This document shows, piece after piece, positions 62,658-64,000 of a DNA stretch of 64,000 bases. How positions within the stretch are numbered: the first letter of the stretch is position 1; the number at the start of each line of letters is the position of its first letter. The stretch is from Pseudolabrys sp. Root1462 (GTDB taxonomy: Bacteria > Pseudomonadota > Alphaproteobacteria > Rhizobiales > Xanthobacteraceae), in contig NZ_LMFS01000001.1 in NCBI RefSeq assembly GCF_001426945.1, positions 1,813,487-1,877,486 of the forward strand, given 5' to 3'. The notes beneath the pieces are model-generated. The model was not told the DNA's origin, did no database searches, and saw only the letters and a program-made list of their open reading frames with translations. Made by a program: the position numbers and the translations under genes.

Positions 62658-62713
62658 GTGTGCGCACGATTCCGGCGCGGCGCGCGTCAATTACGAAAAG
62701 ATCGTGCGCGCAC
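62658..62713 (+). promoter_or_regulatory. Long inverted repeat upstream of pdhA
   Basis: GTGTGCGCACGAT (62658-62670) and ATCGTGCGCGCAC (62701-62713) pair at 12 of 13 positions (13 in RNA with a G-U pair) around a 30-base loop. It is 60-115 bases before the pdhA start. An operator for a pyruvate-responsive regulator or a leader hairpin is possible. The rest of this 260-base gap (62513-62772) shows no gene. Confidence 0.45.
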
Positions 62714-62772
62714 AAAATGTTACCTACGGTTCTGCTTAGGCCCGCAAAGGGCAATTCGTCTAGGGAGTGCCA

Positions 62773-63798
62773 ATGCCGGCCGCCACTGCCACCGCCAGCG
62801 CTGCAACCGACGCGCCGGGCCCCGTAACCCCGATCGTCGAGTTCTCCAAGGACCAGGACCTTTCGGCCTACAAGACCATGCTGACGATCCGCCGCTTCGA
62901 GGAGAAGGCGGGTCAGCTTTACGGCATGGGCCTGATCGGCGGTTTCTGCCATCTCTACATCGGCCAGGAAGCCGTCGTCGTCGGCATGCAGATGGCGCTG
63001 AAGGACGGCGATCAGGTCATCACCGGATATCGCGATCATGGCCACATGATCGCCTGCGGCATGGAAGCCAAGGGCGTGATGGCCGAACTCACCGGCCGCA
63101 CCCATGGGTATTCCAAGGGCAAGGGCGGCTCGATGCACATGTTCTCGAAAGAAAAGGGCTTCTTCGGCGGCCACGGCATCGTCGGCGCTCAGGTGCCGCT
63201 TGGCACCGGTCTGGCCTTCGCGAACCGCTATCGCGGCAACGACAATGTGTCGGTCGCGTATTTCGGTGACGGCGCGGCCAACCAGGGCCAGGTCTACGAG
63301 AGCTTCAACATGGCCGAGCTCTGGAAGCTGCCGGTCATCTACGTGATCGAGAACAACCGTTACGCCATGGGCACGTCATCGACGCGCTCCTCGGCCGAGA
63401 CAAACCTGTCGCGGCGCGGCGTGTCGTTCAAGATCCCGGGCGAGCAGGTCGACGGCATGGACGTGCGCGCCGTGAAAGCCGCGGGCGACAAGGCCGTTGC
63501 CTGGTGCCGCGCCGGCAAAGGCCCCTACATCCTCGAGATGCTCACCTACCGCTATCGCGGCCACTCGATGTCGGATCCGGCGAAGTACCGCACCCGCGAG
63601 GAAGTCGACAAGGTGCGCACGACGCATGATCCGATCGACATGGTGCGCCACCGCATCGTCGAAAAGAAATTCGCCAGCGAAGACGAACTCAAGAAGATCG
63701 ACGGCTCGGTGCGCGACTACATCAACGACGCCGCGGAATTCGCCACGCATGATCCCGAGCCGGATGTCTCCGAGCTCTACACCGACATTTACCGTTAA
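62773..63798 (+). CDS. pdhA: Pyruvate dehydrogenase E1 component, alpha subunit
   Basis: 341-residue alpha subunit of heterotetrameric E1, decarboxylating pyruvate with thiamine diphosphate. The TPP motif is [20 protein letters not shown] through [46 protein letters not shown] and the phosphorylation-loop-like [20 protein letters not shown] are present. The start ATG 62773 has TAGGGAG upstream. The Ala-rich first 20 residues are a normal tail. The pdhB gene begins 38 bases downstream. Confidence 0.96.
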   Translation: MPAATATASAATDAPGPVTPIVEFSKDQDLSAYKTMLTIRRFEEKAGQLYGMGLIGGFCHLYIGQEAVVVGMQMALKDGDQVITGYRDHGHMIACGMEAKGVMAELTGRTHGYSKGKGGSMHMFSKEKGFFGGHGIVGAQVPLGTGLAFANRYRGNDNVSVAYFGDGAANQGQVYESFNMAELWKLPVIYVIENNRYAMGTSSTRSSAETNLSRRGVSFKIPGEQVDGMDVRAVKAAGDKAVAWCRAGKGPYILEMLTYRYRGHSMSDPAKYRTREEVDKVRTTHDPIDMVRHRIVEKKFASEDELKKIDGSVRDYINDAAEFATHDPEPDVSELYTDIYR

Positions 63799-63836
63799 GC
63801 CGCGTTCGAGCGCGTGACAGGACACCAGTAGCGCCC

Positions 63837-64000
<164 letters not shown>

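Overview
This window is a gene-dense, high-GC stretch of bacterial chromosome. Gene order and protein style point to an alphaproteobacterium of the Hyphomicrobiales (Rhizobiales), probably near the Bradyrhizobiaceae/Xanthobacteraceae. Markers are the block proS-lolC-lolD-dnaE-rpsB-tsf-pyrH-frr-uppS-cdsA-dxr-rseP-bamA-lpxD-fabZ-lpxA-lpxI-lpxB, LpxI instead of LpxH, an S2 protein with a long C-terminal extension, a GTTC-N7-GTTC LexA box at lexA, and secG-pyrG-kdsA-eno-ftsB-pdhA-pdhB. The taxonomic call rests on recalled gene order, not on a search. I found no rRNA, tRNA, CRISPR array, insertion sequence or prophage.

Layout. 1-5.2 kb: end of proS, then a three-gene module (two DGPF/YCII proteins and an ECF sigma factor with a long C-terminal domain), the lipoprotein-release genes lolC-lolD, and a convergent HXXEE membrane protein. 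5.2-5.9 kb: the largest gap, holding a 32-codon membrane-peptide gene with a near-consensus promoter. 5.9-24.5 kb: dnaE, then translation (rpsB, tsf, frr), UMP kinase, isoprenoid and phospholipid precursors (uppS, cdsA, dxr), envelope proteolysis and assembly (rseP, bamA) and lipid A synthesis, many genes overlapping by 4-8 bases. 24.5-31.7 kb: accessory genes between lpxB and gltA, namely a KAS III-like enzyme resembling the Bacteroidota type, a Gfo/Idh/MocA oxidoreductase, and a YhiI-RbbA-YhhJ-type export operon whose RbbA-like gene is frameshifted.

31.7-49 kb: gltA and gltX on the minus strand, glnS diverging from gltX, a GNAT gene and comEC, then a long minus-strand run read from a PpiD/SurA-like foldase through trpE, a cupin, trpG, trpD, trpC, moaC, moeA to lexA. 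Palindromic intergenic elements interrupt this run around the cupin gene. 49-64 kb: tpiA; a LysR regulator divergent from a LinB-like haloalkane dehalogenase; secG, pyrG, aqpZ (minus); NIPSNAP, VOC, kdsA, a PPOX flavoprotein, an MFS transporter, queF (minus), eno, a 2OG-Fe(II) oxygenase, ftsB, pdhA and the start of pdhB.

Most of the window is core machinery for the envelope, translation, nucleotides and central carbon. The parts that merit a second look are the DGPF-ECF module with a matching candidate promoter, the small membrane peptide, the foreign-looking KAS III, the broken RbbA-like gene, and the LysR/dehalogenase pair with a palindromic site between them. I did not find a clearly new multi-gene system.
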